A stretch of DNA of 44,050 nucleotides from Candidatus Rokuibacteriota bacterium (GCA_003220495.1 QHSP01000059.1:1-44050), one strand, 5' to 3'; shown: positions 9,337-18,165, counted from the stretch's first letter. The notes: a model not told the origin generated them from the letters alone. Numbers and translations: made by a program.

Positions 9337-10482
9337 GTGAGCATGCGGGCCTGGTTCTTCAGCGAGAACGCGTATCACCTGCTGCCCGATTCGAAGGAGT
9401 ACGACTCGATCCGGGTGAAGCTGCCCAACCGCTACTACGATCCCAAGATCGGCGCCGATCTCTATCACCGCTTCATCGACGAGTGGAAGATCGCCGAGGA
9501 CCTCGGCCTCGAGATCATGGTGAACGAGCACCACCAGACGGCGACGAACCTGAATCCCTCGGCGGCGGTCGTCATGGGCGCGCTCGCGCGCGACACGCGC
9601 AAGGCTCGTCTCCTGATCCTCGGCAACCCCATCGCCAACCGGCGCGAGCCAGTGCGGGTGGCCGAAGAGATGGCGATGGTCGACGTCTACTCGCGCGGCC
9701 GGCTCGAGTGCGGGTTCGTCCGCGGCGTGCCGTACGAGATGTCGGCGGGCAATCATCGGCCCACGCGGATGATGGACCGCTTCTGGGAGGCTCACGACCT
9801 GATCGTCAAGGCGTGGACCAGCCACGACGGCCCCTTCAACTGGGAAGGCAAGTACTTCCATCACCGCCAGGTGAACATCTGGCCGCGCCCGTACCAGGAG
9901 CCGCATCCGCCGATCTGGATCACCGCGCTCAGCCCGTCGAGCGCGCGCGCCGTCGGCGAGCGGGGCTACATCGTGGCCTGCTTCCTGACGGGCTTCGAGG
10001 GCACGAAGAACGTGTTCGACTCGTATCGCGAGCGGCGCGCCGAGCTCAAGCTCTCGACGCCGGCGCTCGACCGCTTCGCCTATGCGGCGCTCGTTTACGT
10101 GGGCGAGACCGACGAGGAAGGGTACGCGGGCGCGCGCAAGCTGATGTGGTATCTGGAATCCAACAAGGTGCCGCCACAGTTCACGAGCCCGCCGGGCTAT
10201 CACCCGACGGCCTCCGCGGTGAACACGATGAAGGGGACGAACCCTGGCATCTTCAAGATGTTCCAGAATCCGGCGCTCGGGCCGCTCATGGAGCACGGCC
10301 TCGTCTTCGCCGGCAACCCGGACTCGGTCTACCGGCAGATCCTGAAGATGTACGACCACGTCGGTGGCTTCGGGCATCTGCTCATCATGGGTCAGGCTGG
10401 CTTCCTCGACCATGACGAGACCGTCAAGGGCATGCAGATGTTCGTTCGCGAAGTCTACCCGCGGCTCAAAGCTCTCGCGTAA
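9337..10482 (+). CDS. LLM-class (luciferase-like) flavin-dependent oxidoreductase
   Basis: A 381-residue bacterial-luciferase-like TIM barrel protein. Family landmarks include EIMVNEHHQTATNLNPSAAV near residue 60, GRLECGFVRGVPYEM, and PRPYQEPHPPIWITALSP, which lines the flavin site. Such enzymes use reduced FMN or F420. The start is either GTG 9337 or ATG 9343, two codons later; neither has a clear Shine-Dalgarno sequence, so coupling to the hydrolase stop is likely. It is followed directly by the palindrome at 10483. The substrate is not predictable. Confidence 0.88.
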   Translation: MSMRAWFFSENAYHLLPDSKEYDSIRVKLPNRYYDPKIGADLYHRFIDEWKIAEDLGLEIMVNEHHQTATNLNPSAAVVMGALARDTRKARLLILGNPIANRREPVRVAEEMAMVDVYSRGRLECGFVRGVPYEMSAGNHRPTRMMDRFWEAHDLIVKAWTSHDGPFNWEGKYFHHRQVNIWPRPYQEPHPPIWITALSPSSARAVGERGYIVACFLTGFEGTKNVFDSYRERRAELKLSTPALDRFAYAALVYVGETDEEGYAGARKLMWYLESNKVPPQFTSPPGYHPTASAVNTMKGTNPGIFKMFQNPALGPLMEHGLVFAGNPDSVYRQILKMYDHVGGFGHLLIMGQAGFLDHDETVKGMQMFVREVYPRLKALA

Positions 10483-10648
10483 GCGCCCGGGCCTGGCGGC
10501 GGGGTGCCGGGAGGGTTTGCCGGACCACGCGGCGGGCGTTCGCTGCCCCTCGGCGGCTGGGCTGCATCCGGGCGCGCGACGTCCGCCGCCGCTCTCAGGC
10601 AACGGGTCCGGCAACCCCTCCCGGCACCCCGCCGCCAGGCCCGGGCGC
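10483..10648. repeat. 166-bp near-perfect palindrome (two 42-nt arms, 82-nt loop)
   Basis: The left arm, 10483-10524, begins directly after the LLM stop codon. The right arm, 10607-10648, is its reverse complement over 42 bases with one mismatch (at 10516). The arms are almost pure G and C and enclose 82 nt with no open frame of interest. No target-site duplication is visible at the outer ends. The structure lies between convergent genes. It may be a bidirectional transcription block or a non-autonomous palindromic element. The remaining DNA to the next gene (10649-10757) shows nothing recognisable. Confidence 0.85.
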
Positions 10649-10757
10649 CCTCGGCGATTGAGCCTCCGCTCTCCTGGGGAACGACTCTCTTACACGCTTG
10701 GCGCGCGAGCCTCGTCATGGACGAAGGAGACTCTTTGCTTAGTGGTGGCGGAGGCGT

Positions 10758-12017
10758 CTACTTGGCGAAGGTGTTTTTGAGGGTGATGAGGCGGGGTTTC
10801 TTGAGGTAGTCGGCGGGGTCGAGGCCGAGGAACTGGTCGACGTTTCGGATGGTCTCGATCACCACGGGAACGATCTGGTCGCCGACCTTGTCGATCCGGC
10901 TGATGTGGATGTCGGTGACCACGTTCTGGTAGCGGTCGAAGCGTACGCGGCCCTGCGGCGCCTCGACGTCCATCTTGCGCAGCGCCTCGACGAAGCGCGC
11001 CGAGTCTTCGATGTTGCCGCCCGTCGCGCCGACGGCCTGGTCGATCGCGGCCATCGCGGCGTAAGTGAACGCGGCGGGCGAGCCCGGGTCGCGGCCAAAC
11101 TTCGACCGGAAGGCCTGGACGAACTTCCGGTTGCGCGGCGTCTCGATCGTGTACTGGTAGGGCTGGCTGTTGTAGACGCCCACGGCCGCCTCGCCCGCGG
11201 CGGGCAGGAGCGAGATCTCGCTCACGCCCACCGAGGCGTCGACGACCGGAATCTTCCCCTTCATGCCGTACTCCTGGAACTGCTTCACGAAGCGCACGCC
11301 GTCGGCGCCGACCGTCTGCACGCCGATGACGTCCACGTCCTGGCGCAGCTTCGCGACCCAGGGCGCCATGTCCGCGGTGCCCAGCGGCGGATAGATCTCC
11401 TGAACGATCTTGCCGCCGGATTCCTCGAAGGCGCGTGCCCACGCCATCACGAGCTCGAGCGGGCCCACGCTGTCCGAGGCGATGATCGCCGCCTTGCGCG
11501 CTTTCAGATGTCGATAGGTCCACTGGCCGATGGGCGCGCCGGTCATGGCCGCGCTGTAGGTCAGCCGGAACACGTAGGGGTTCGGCTGGAGCGTGAGATT
11601 CTCGGCGACCGCGAAGCCGGAGATCAGGAGCGGGACCTTCTGCGCGCTCACGTAGTCCTTCACCGCCAGCGCGGCCGCGGAGAGCACGAGGCCGACGATC
11701 GCCTGAGCCCGGTCGCGCTCGACCAGCTTGCGGATCTTCGTCAGCGCCACGTCGGGCCGGGTCTGGTAGTCCTCCACGACCATCTCGAGCTTGCGCCGGC
11801 CGAGCTGCCCGCCGACCTCGTCGGAGTAAAGACGCGCGCCGTCGATGATGTCGCGGGCGTAGGTCGCGAACGGTCCGGTCGAGGGCGCCAGCACGCCGAT
11901 CGTGATCGGCCCGGTGGACGCCGTCGCTTGCGCGAACGCGTTTCGGGGCGGGCCGAGAACCGCGAGGATTAGCCACGCGACACCGAGCGCGATCCGGTGG
12001 TCAGAGCGGCGGTTCAT
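10758..12017 (-). CDS. ABC transporter substrate-binding protein (type I, LivK-like)
   Basis: A 419-residue periplasmic binding protein with a signal peptide of about 29 residues ending AFA. The mature opening, ITIGVLAPSTGPFATYARDI, and GLVLSAAALAVKDY later on match branched-chain-type binding proteins. No permease or ATPase genes are next to it. It is coupled instead to an LLM oxidoreductase gene by a four-base ATGA overlap at its start. It may feed the importer at 1099-5587 or one elsewhere. It differs clearly from the binding protein at 4415, so it is not a recent duplicate. Confidence 0.9.
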   Translation of the reverse strand: MNRRSDHRIALGVAWLILAVLGPPRNAFAQATASTGPITIGVLAPSTGPFATYARDIIDGARLYSDEVGGQLGRRKLEMVVEDYQTRPDVALTKIRKLVERDRAQAIVGLVLSAAALAVKDYVSAQKVPLLISGFAVAENLTLQPNPYVFRLTYSAAMTGAPIGQWTYRHLKARKAAIIASDSVGPLELVMAWARAFEESGGKIVQEIYPPLGTADMAPWVAKLRQDVDVIGVQTVGADGVRFVKQFQEYGMKGKIPVVDASVGVSEISLLPAAGEAAVGVYNSQPYQYTIETPRNRKFVQAFRSKFGRDPGSPAAFTYAAMAAIDQAVGATGGNIEDSARFVEALRKMDVEAPQGRVRFDRYQNVVTDIHISRIDKVGDQIVPVVIETIRNVDQFLGLDPADYLKKPRLITLKNTFAK

Positions 12018-13057
12018 GACGTTCTCCTCTGAAAGGCCGGCATGACCTGCTCGGCGAAGAGGCGCAGCGAGCGGAGCGACTGCTCCTGGGTGAGATCCCC
12101 CCAGGCGAAGCAGCCGATCACGTAGTTCGCTCCCGTAGACTCGAGCAAGCGCGCGATCTGATCGCGCACGCGCTCGGGCGAGCCCACCAGGATCGTCTCG
12201 TGGCGCAGCGCCGCGTCGAGGTTCACGCGCTGCGCGTAGGTCGTGTCGCCGTGGTCGGCCCAGAGCTTCACGAAGCTCGCCGCCCAGCGGGGATGGGCCG
12301 TCCGCGCGATCGCCTCCGCGTCCTTGTCGGTGTCGGCGACGACGACCTGCCGGTTGATGCCGATGCGCGGCGTCGCGATGTGCGGATTGAGACGGTGCGG
12401 GTCGTCGCGATGCTGTGGCCAGACGGCGCGATACCGTTCGACGAAGGCGCGGTACGCCTCCGCCGGGCCGAGCCCGACCAGGTGCATGTTCTGCGACGCA
12501 GCCCAGGGCACGCTGTCAACGTTGCTCGTCGCGTACCAGAGCGGAGGATACGGGCGCTGGAGCGGCGCCAGCTCCATCGGCACGTCGTCGTAGTGGTAGT
12601 GCTCGCCTCGGTAACTCAGCCGCGCGCTCGTCATCCCGGCGACGAGCACCTCGAGCGCCTCCTGGAACATGGGCCGCGTGCGCGCCGGATCGAATCCGTG
12701 ATAGCCGACTTCGTAGGGCGACACGCCGCGTCCGACTCCCAGCTCGAGCCGGCCGCCGCTCAGGTGATCGAGCATGCAAATTTCGCCCAGCAATCGGAGC
12801 GGCGAATACAGGGGTAGAAGAAAGACGAGCGGCCCCAGGCGAATGCGCCGCGTGCGCTGGGCGGCGGCGGACAGGAACACCGAGGGCGACGGAGCCATGC
12901 CGAGCGGCGTGGCGTGATGCTCGGCGAGGTGATAACAGAAGAACCCGGCCGCGTCCGCCTCCTGCAGGAGCCGCAGCCGATCCTCGTAGAGCTGCCCGAG
13001 CGCCCCCTGCTGTCGGCGATCGATCCAGTCGAACATCCCGAACTCCACGTCCGCCAT
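12014..13057 (-). CDS. LLM-class (luciferase-like) flavin-dependent oxidoreductase
   Basis: A 347-residue luciferase-like protein starting at ATG 13057 (MADVEFGMFDWIDRR), with a GGAGGGGG ribosome-binding site a few bases upstream. The open frame continues upstream across the membrane-protein gene in the wrong frame, so that extension is false. Landmarks: YHLAEHHATPLGMAPSPSVF (the luciferase alpha-like H-H pair), DHLSGGRLELGVGRGVSP and RPYPPLWYATSN. It resembles alkanal monooxygenase-type members more than the one at 9337. The stop overlaps the next binding-protein start, so the pair is co-translated. Confidence 0.88.
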   Translation of the reverse strand: MADVEFGMFDWIDRRQQGALGQLYEDRLRLLQEADAAGFFCYHLAEHHATPLGMAPSPSVFLSAAAQRTRRIRLGPLVFLLPLYSPLRLLGEICMLDHLSGGRLELGVGRGVSPYEVGYHGFDPARTRPMFQEALEVLVAGMTSARLSYRGEHYHYDDVPMELAPLQRPYPPLWYATSNVDSVPWAASQNMHLVGLGPAEAYRAFVERYRAVWPQHRDDPHRLNPHIATPRIGINRQVVVADTDKDAEAIARTAHPRWAASFVKLWADHGDTTYAQRVNLDAALRHETILVGSPERVRDQIARLLESTGANYVIGCFAWGDLTQEQSLRSLRLFAEQVMPAFQRRTS

Positions 13058-13116
13058 TGCCCCCTCCGAGCTCTTTGGTTCGGCATTCTCGCATCGGCGG
13101 GGTTCGCTCGTGGAAA

Positions 13117-13806
13117 TCAGTTCGCGGGGGCGGCCTCGATGCGGGCGCTCGGCGCCCGGCGGAAGCGGATCTTGTAGTAGGTGATCCACACCACGATCAG
13201 CGGTGTGCCGATCACGGTGGGCCAGAGCCAGCGCACGGCGATCGGCAGAAAGGTGAAGTTGACGACGGAGAAGGCCGACACCGTGGCGACGTACGACCCG
13301 AGCATGCCCGCCATGTGGGCGAACCACCACGCGTTCCGGTCCGCCGGCGGGCGCGCGAACTTCCTGATGTCGAGCCCGGCGAGGATCATCCCGAGAACTC
13401 CGAAGACCACCGGGACGATACCGAGCCGCTGCCAGCTGGCACCCGGCCGGATGAGCCCGAGGACCGCCAGTGCGGCGCTGACGGCGAACGTCACGAGCGC
13501 GGCCGTCCAATCGAGCGCGATGGGCCCCTGTCCCTGCGCGGGCCGCTTGCGCGAGAGCGAACGATAGCCGGTGAACGCCTGATAGAAGCTGAAGACGGCC
13601 AGCAGCGCCAGGAAGATCTGCGGACGCCAGAGCGCCATGACGACGGCTGTCGCCGCGACCACCGCCATCGACCAGAAATAGATCTGGCCCCAGAGCCGGT
13701 GCGCTCGGCCGCCCTTCACGGTCAGCATAGCCAGCGGCGCCAGGCCGAGCGCGAGCGTGCCCGCCGAGATGTGGATCCACCGAAGGGTCGTCACCAGGGT
13801 CTCCAT
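13117..13806 (-). CDS. Membrane protein, DUF2306-like
   Basis: A 229-residue integral membrane protein with about seven hydrophobic helices. The N-terminal WIHISAGTLALGLAPLAML followed by HRLWGQIYFWSM resembles the DUF2306 family, in which conserved His residues in early helices suggest haem or metal binding. A GAGGAGG Shine-Dalgarno sequence lies just before the ATG at 13806. The C-terminal 20 residues are hydrophilic and basic. Function is not known. It follows a gene remnant and precedes the LLM gene by 59 bp. Confidence 0.7.
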   Translation of the reverse strand: METLVTTLRWIHISAGTLALGLAPLAMLTVKGGRAHRLWGQIYFWSMAVVAATAVVMALWRPQIFLALLAVFSFYQAFTGYRSLSRKRPAQGQGPIALDWTAALVTFAVSAALAVLGLIRPGASWQRLGIVPVVFGVLGMILAGLDIRKFARPPADRNAWWFAHMAGMLGSYVATVSAFSVVNFTFLPIAVRWLWPTVIGTPLIVVWITYYKIRFRRAPSARIEAAPAN

Positions 13807-13818
13807 GGCTCGTCCTCC

Positions 13819-14013
13819 TCAGCGGCGCCGCCGGCGGTCCCGCCGTCCGTCGACGAAAACCTGACAGACGAGAGAGAGAATCGTCAGCACGCCCGCGTGC
13901 GCGTGCCCGGCCGGGAAGAAGTTCTGGCTCAGCGCGTTTGTCATGTAGCCGGAATCTCGATCGATCAGCGAGGCGAGCAGGAAGGAGCCGCCGAGCTCGG
14001 GGGCGGGTGTCAA
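13819..14013 (-). pseudogene. Remnant of a small membrane protein gene
   Basis: The 64 codons read SFLLASLIDRDSGYM, then QNFFPAGHAHAGVLTILSLV, a clear transmembrane-type segment, then an arginine run and a stop. It begins 21 bases after the rnhB stop in the same frame, and the only start available is a TTG at 14013 with no ribosome-binding site. It looks like the middle of a longer membrane protein that has lost its first helix and its C-terminal helices. I cannot name the family with confidence. A real, very short gene is possible. Confidence 0.5.
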
Positions 14014-14034
14014 GCGCCGACGTTGGGGTGCGAC

Positions 14035-14679
14035 CTAGTCGTCCTTTTCCAGGACGAACAGCTCGCCTTGACGCCAGACGCCGGCGAAGGTGCGCCGGTG
14101 CAGGGGGCACGGCCCCCACCGATCGAGGGCGGCGAGGTGCTCCGGGGTCGCGTAGCCCTTGTGCCGGGCGAAGCCGTACTCGGGGAAGCTCAGGTCCGCC
14201 TCGACCATGAGGCGATCGCGCGTGACCTTGGCGATGATCGACGCGGCGGCGACGCTGGCGCAGCGCGCGTCGCCGTCCACGAGGTTGCGCTGCGGACAGG
14301 CGAGGTCGCGGAGCGCGACGAAGTCGGTGATGACCAGATCGGGCGCGACGGTGAGCCGCGCGAGCGCCTCGGCCATCGCGAGCCGCGTGGCCTGCAGGAT
14401 GTTGATCCGGTCGATCGTCTCGTGATCGACGATCCCCACGCCGACCGCGACCGCGCGCTCGCTGATGACGTGAAAGAGCGCCTCGCGCTGCTCGGATGTG
14501 AGGAGCTTCGAGTCGGCCAGCCCCCTGATGCGACGGTCCGCCCTGATGATGACGGCGGCCGCGACGACCGGTCCGGCGAGGGGACCGCGCCCCGCCTCGT
14601 CGATGCCGGCCACTCGAGTGACGCCTGTCTTCCAGGCTCGAGCCTCGTAGTGGTACGGCGCCGACGGGGGCGGCGTCAC
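14035..14679 (-). CDS. rnhB: Ribonuclease HII
   Basis: A 214-residue RNase HII, which removes RNA from RNA/DNA hybrids and single ribonucleotides from DNA. The catalytic motif GIDEAGRGPLAGPV carries Asp27 and Glu28; DSK and the SIIAKVTRDR helix follow, then YGFARHKGYATPEH. The start is GTG at 14679, 14 bases after the rplS stop. It closes the ffh-rpsP-rimM-trmD-rplS cluster, its usual place. A short N-terminal extension before the core is ordinary. Confidence 0.95.
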   Translation of the reverse strand: MTPPPSAPYHYEARAWKTGVTRVAGIDEAGRGPLAGPVVAAAVIIRADRRIRGLADSKLLTSEQREALFHVISERAVAVGVGIVDHETIDRINILQATRLAMAEALARLTVAPDLVITDFVALRDLACPQRNLVDGDARCASVAAASIIAKVTRDRLMVEADLSFPEYGFARHKGYATPEHLAALDRWGPCPLHRRTFAGVWRQGELFVLEKDD

Positions 14680-14693
14680 GTGATTCCGATCGA

Positions 14694-15071
14694 TTACTGC
14701 TCGACGGCCCCGGTGGCGGGAACGAGCGGCGCGCGCTTCTCTTTGAGGCGTGCGGCCTTGCCCGCGAGCCCGCGGAGATAGTAGAGCTTCGAGCGGCGCA
14801 CCCGGCTCCGCCGCGCGACCTCCACCCGCTCGATCCGGGGCGAGTGCAGCGGGAAGGTGCGCTCCACGCCGACGCCGTACGAGATGCGCCGCACGGTGAA
14901 CGAGGCGCGGCCGCCCTCTCCGCGGCGCCGGATGACGACGCCCTCGAACAGCTGCAGCCGCTCCTTCTCGCCCTCGATCACCTTGACGTGCACGCGTACG
15001 GTGTCGCCGGGCGCGAACCCGGCGCGGTCCTTCTTGAGCTGAGCGGCCTCGACCAGTCGAATCGCGTCCAT
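14694..15071 (-). CDS. rplS: 50S ribosomal protein L19
   Basis: A 125-residue L19 with the family core [22 protein letters not shown] and the [14 protein letters not shown] segment, then the basic RRSKLYYLR region that contacts 16S and 23S rRNA at the subunit interface. ATG at 15071 is chosen; a GTG one codon upstream (15074) is equally spaced from the AAAGGA element. The C-terminus carries a short Ala/Pro-rich extension after the conserved end. The gene is preceded by an unusual repeat-bearing leader. Confidence 0.95.
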   Translation of the reverse strand: MDAIRLVEAAQLKKDRAGFAPGDTVRVHVKVIEGEKERLQLFEGVVIRRRGEGGRASFTVRRISYGVGVERTFPLHSPRIERVEVARRSRVRRSKLYYLRGLAGKAARLKEKRAPLVPATGAVEQ

Positions 15072-15100
15072 CACGACAATCCTTTCGTCTCGTTTATAGC

Positions 15101-15201
15101 GGGGCCCCAGCCCCTCGCCGTCCTGCGGCTCACACTACCGCTATAGGCTCGCCTCGGACGGCGGGGGCCCCAGCCCTGCGACGACCTGCGGCTCACACTA
15201 C
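15101..15201. repeat. Tandem 38-nt repeat in the trmD-rplS spacer with hairpin
   Basis: Two 38-nt copies occupy 15101-15138 and 15164-15201, 63 bp apart. They share the first 13 and last 17 bases; only the eight in between differ. The copy at 15164 includes the trmD stop codon. The other copy keeps the same TAG out of context. Next to the first copy, an 8-bp inverted repeat (15095-15102 with 15138-15145) can form a stem just before rplS. Each copy contains a GGGGCCCC palindrome. Confidence 0.75.
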
Positions 15202-15938
15202 ATCTGCTCAGGCGTTTCCCCGCGCTCGAATCGCTCCACCAGCTTCCGTTCCTCGGGTGTCAGGCGCGCCGTCGCCAGCAGATCCGGCCGCTCGCGCCAC
15301 GTGAGCCAGATCGCCTGCACCCGGCGCCAGCGCGCGATGCGCGCGTGGTCACCCGAGAGCAGCACCGCCGGCACCCGCGCGCCCCGGTACTCCTCGGGCC
15401 GCGTGTACTGCGGCGGCTCCAGGAGCCCGTCGGCGAACGACTCGCGCTCGGCGGCGCCCTCGGCCCCCAGCACGCCCGGCAGCAGGCGTGCCACCGCGTC
15501 GGTCACCACCAGCGCCGGCAGCTCGCCGCCCGTCACCACGTAGTCGCCGATCGAAATCGCGTCGTCCGCGAGCTCTTCACCGACGCGCGCGTCGACGCCC
15601 TCGTACCGGCCGGCCAGCAGGATCAGGTGCGACTCGCGCGCGAGCGCGGCGGCTACCTCGTGCGTGAACGTTCGGCCCCTCGGGTCCATCAGCACGACGC
15701 GCGCCCCCGGGGTGCGCAGCGCCTCCACCGCGGCGAAGAGCGGCTCCGGCTTGAGCACCATGCCGCCGCCGCCTCCGAACTGATAGTCGTCGGTGACTCG
15801 GTGCCGGCCCCCCGCGTAGTCTCGGAGATTGACCACCCGGATGTCAACGAGTCCGCGCGTCTGCGCGCGCCCCACCATCGACTCCGCGAGCACCGGCGTG
15901 ATCATCCCGGGAAAGAGCGTCACGATGTCGATGCGCAT
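15198..15938 (-). CDS. trmD: tRNA (guanine37-N1)-methyltransferase TrmD
   Basis: A 246-residue SPOUT methyltransferase starting at ATG 15938 ([13 protein letters not shown]). It methylates G37 of tRNAs to prevent frameshifting. Trefoil-knot landmarks are present: [28 protein letters not shown] and [16 protein letters not shown]. The C-terminal domain ends normally. The longer upstream open frame overlaps rimM in another frame and was rejected. The start is 14 bp after the rimM stop. Confidence 0.96.
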   Translation of the reverse strand: MRIDIVTLFPGMITPVLAESMVGRAQTRGLVDIRVVNLRDYAGGRHRVTDDYQFGGGGGMVLKPEPLFAAVEALRTPGARVVLMDPRGRTFTHEVAAALARESHLILLAGRYEGVDARVGEELADDAISIGDYVVTGGELPALVVTDAVARLLPGVLGAEGAAERESFADGLLEPPQYTRPEEYRGARVPAVLLSGDHARIARWRRVQAIWLTWRERPDLLATARLTPEERKLVERFERGETPEQM

Positions 15939-15952
15939 GGCGCCGGGTGCCG

Positions 15953-16471
15953 CTACAGCTCCAGGAGCCCGTCCGGCGGTCGGATCACGACACGGCCTGC
16001 CGCCACGTCGACCTCGAGCACGATCTCGGCGACCGCCGGGATCAGGCACTCGCGGGCGCCGTCGCTCACCACCCACAGGTCCTGGGCGGCCGACTGCTCG
16101 ATGCGGATCACCCGCCCGACCTCTCGCCCGTCGTCCGTCGACACGCGGCAGCCCTCGAGCTGCCACGGATAGAACTGACCCGGCGGCAGCGGCAGCGCCT
16201 CGGCCTCCGGCAGCGCCACCAGCCGCCCCACGAGGGCGCTGGCCGCCTCGACCGTCTCGCATCCGGCCAGCGAGATCAGGACCGCCGCGCCCTGCCGGCG
16301 CGCCCCGGTGACGCGACAGCGCTCCCGCGTGTCACGCGCGCGATCCCACAGGACGCACTCGGTGACCGCCGCGAACCGCTCGGGGTGATCGGTCAGCGGT
16401 CTCACGCGCATCTCGCCGCGCAGACCGTGGGGCCGCGCGATCTCGCCGATCACCACGAGACGCTGGCCCAT
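15953..16471 (-). CDS. rimM: Ribosome maturation factor RimM
   Basis: A 172-residue RimM that assists 30S maturation near protein S19. The N-terminal domain opens [28 protein letters not shown], and the C-terminal PRC-barrel carries [21 protein letters not shown] 16471 is chosen because the family begins right there, although the frame is open further upstream across rpsP. It starts eight bases after the rpsP stop. The KH-domain protein gene often found between rpsP and rimM is absent. Confidence 0.93.
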   Translation of the reverse strand: MGQRLVVIGEIARPHGLRGEMRVRPLTDHPERFAAVTECVLWDRARDTRERCRVTGARRQGAAVLISLAGCETVEAASALVGRLVALPEAEALPLPPGQFYPWQLEGCRVSTDDGREVGRVIRIEQSAAQDLWVVSDGARECLIPAVAEIVLEVDVAAGRVVIRPPDGLLEL

Positions 16472-16479
16472 CGCGGCCG

Positions 16480-16749
16480 CTACTTCTTCGCGGGCGCGCT
16501 CGCGATCGTGGTGTTCGGCGCGTTCGCGATCAGCCTCCGGACCGTATTCGACGGCTGGGCGCCCTTCTTGATCCACTCGTCCACCTTCGCCCGGTCGATC
16601 GACACCGTCGGCGGCTCGGTCAGCGGGCTGTAGTGTCCGAGCACCTCGATGAACCGCCCATCGCGCGGCGAACGTGAATCGGCCACCACCACGCGATAGG
16701 CCGGGCGCTTCGTCGTTCCCGTCCGTCTCAGTCGAATCGTCACTGGCAT
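16480..16749 (-). CDS. rpsP: 30S ribosomal protein S16
   Basis: An 89-residue S16 with the invariant opening [33 protein letters not shown] and [10 protein letters not shown]. It is a 30S assembly protein. The start is four bases after the ffh stop, so translation is coupled. The C-terminal tail is short and Ala/Lys-rich, as is common. Confidence 0.96.
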   Translation of the reverse strand: MPVTIRLRRTGTTKRPAYRVVVADSRSPRDGRFIEVLGHYSPLTEPPTVSIDRAKVDEWIKKGAQPSNTVRRLIANAPNTTIASAPAKK

Positions 16750-16753
16750 GTGC

Positions 16754-18100
16754 TCACCCCCTCGGAAACCCCGGAAGATTCTTCATGCTGCGGGGAAGCT
16801 TCCCCTCCATACCCTTGAACTGCTTCATCACGCGGCGCAGCTGCGCGTACTGCTTCAGGAGCCGATTCACGTCTTGCACGTTCGTGCCGCTGCCGCGGGC
16901 GATCCGCTGGCGCCGGCTGCCGTTGATCACCTCGGGATTGTTCCGCTCGCCCGGCGTCATCGAGCCGATGATCGCATCGAAGCGATCCAGATCGGCTGAC
17001 TCGCCGTCGAGGTCCTTGGGCGCGCCCTTGAGCATCTTGCCGAACGGCAGCATCCCGAGGATCTGGTCGAGGGGGCCCATCTGCCGGAGCTGCTTGAGCT
17101 GATCGCGGAAGTCTTCGAGCGAGAACGTGTCCTCGCGTAGCTTCTTGGCGAGCGCTTCCGCCTTGGTCTGATCGACCGCCGCCTGCGCCTTCTCGACGAG
17201 CGAGAGGACGTCGCCCATGCCGAGGATGCGCGAGGCCAGTCGGTCAGGGTGGAAGGGCTCGAGCGCGTCGGTCTTCTCGCCCACGCCGACGAAGGCGATG
17301 GGCCGCCCGGTGACGTGCCGGACCGAGAGCGCGGCGCCGCCGCGTGAATCGCCGTCCATCTTGGTGAGGACGACCGCGTCGATGCCGACTGCCTGGTTGA
17401 ACTTGTCGGCGACCGTGACCGCGTCCTGGCCGGTCATCGCGTCGACGACGAGGAGCACGTGATGGGGCGCGACCTCGCGCCGGATCGCTTGCAGCTCGGC
17501 GAGCAGCGCTTCGTCGATGTGGAGCCGGCCGGCGGTGTCGAGGATGAGCGGTGTGAGCCCGCGGCTCGCGGCTTCCTCACGCGCGGTGCGGCAGATCTCG
17601 AGCGGCGTCTGCCCTTGTGTCCCCGTCACCGGGACGCCGATTTGAGCCCCGAGCGTCCGGAGCTGATCCATCGCGGCGGGCCGCTGGGTGTCCGCCGCGG
17701 CGAGCAGGGGATGCTGTCCCTGCTTGGTATAGAGGCGGGCCAGCTTGGCCGCCGTCGTCGTCTTGCCCGAGCCCTGCAGCCCCATGAGCATGATGACCGT
17801 CGGCGGATGAGGCGCCGCCGCCAGACGATGCCCACTGCCGCCGAGCAGCTCGACGAGCTCGCCGTGGACGACCTTGACGACTTGCTGCGCCGGCGTCAGC
17901 GACGCCAGCACGTCCTGCCCCACCGCCCTGTCCTTCACGCGGTCGATGAAGGCGCGGACGACCTTGAAGTTGACGTCGGCTTCGAGGAGCGCCACGCGCA
18001 CCTCACGCAGCGCTTCCTGGATGTTCTCCTCCGACAGCCGGCCGCGACCGCCGAGCTTGTCGAAGATGGTTTGCAGTCTCGTACTCAGGGAATCGAGCAT
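16754..18100 (-). CDS. ffh: Signal recognition particle protein Ffh
   Basis: A 448-residue SRP54 GTPase that binds 4.5S RNA and signal sequences and docks with FtsY. Domains in order: N helical bundle (1-95), G domain with P-loop GLQGSGKT (107-114), DTAGR and [10 protein letters not shown], then the methionine-rich M domain (about 300-440) with the [16 protein letters not shown] RNA-binding helix. First gene of the ribosomal cluster, with its own promoter just upstream. The 4.5S RNA gene was not seen in the window. Confidence 0.97.
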   Translation of the reverse strand: MLDSLSTRLQTIFDKLGGRGRLSEENIQEALREVRVALLEADVNFKVVRAFIDRVKDRAVGQDVLASLTPAQQVVKVVHGELVELLGGSGHRLAAAPHPPTVIMLMGLQGSGKTTTAAKLARLYTKQGQHPLLAAADTQRPAAMDQLRTLGAQIGVPVTGTQGQTPLEICRTAREEAASRGLTPLILDTAGRLHIDEALLAELQAIRREVAPHHVLLVVDAMTGQDAVTVADKFNQAVGIDAVVLTKMDGDSRGGAALSVRHVTGRPIAFVGVGEKTDALEPFHPDRLASRILGMGDVLSLVEKAQAAVDQTKAEALAKKLREDTFSLEDFRDQLKQLRQMGPLDQILGMLPFGKMLKGAPKDLDGESADLDRFDAIIGSMTPGERNNPEVINGSRRQRIARGSGTNVQDVNRLLKQYAQLRRVMKQFKGMEGKLPRSMKNLPGFPRG

Positions 18101-18111
18101 GGGAACGCCCT

Positions 18112-18140
18112 ACTCTACGGGAACATCAGGCGAATATCAA
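18112..18140 (-). promoter_or_regulatory. Sigma-70-type promoter for ffh operon
   Basis: On the minus strand TTGATA (18140-18135) and TAGAGT (18117-18112) are separated by 17 bp. Initiation seven bases beyond the -10 box would fall about five bases before the ffh ATG at 18100, giving a nearly leaderless mRNA. The same TAGAGT hexamer serves the pyrR promoter. Confidence 0.6.
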
Positions 18141-18165
18141 CGCGACGGCTGCGGGGGGTTCGGAG

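Noticed and set aside
8668-10614. 648-codon open frame on the minus strand
   Set aside because: Antisense to the hydrolase and LLM genes and extends into the palindrome; shadow.
12415-14781. 788-codon open frame on the plus strand
   Set aside because: Crosses LLM, DUF2306 and rnhB genes on the opposite strand; Arg-rich with no family features.
15101-15201. CRISPR-like array
   Set aside because: Only two copies, non-identical in the middle, spacer of 25 bp, and one copy contains a stop codon of trmD.
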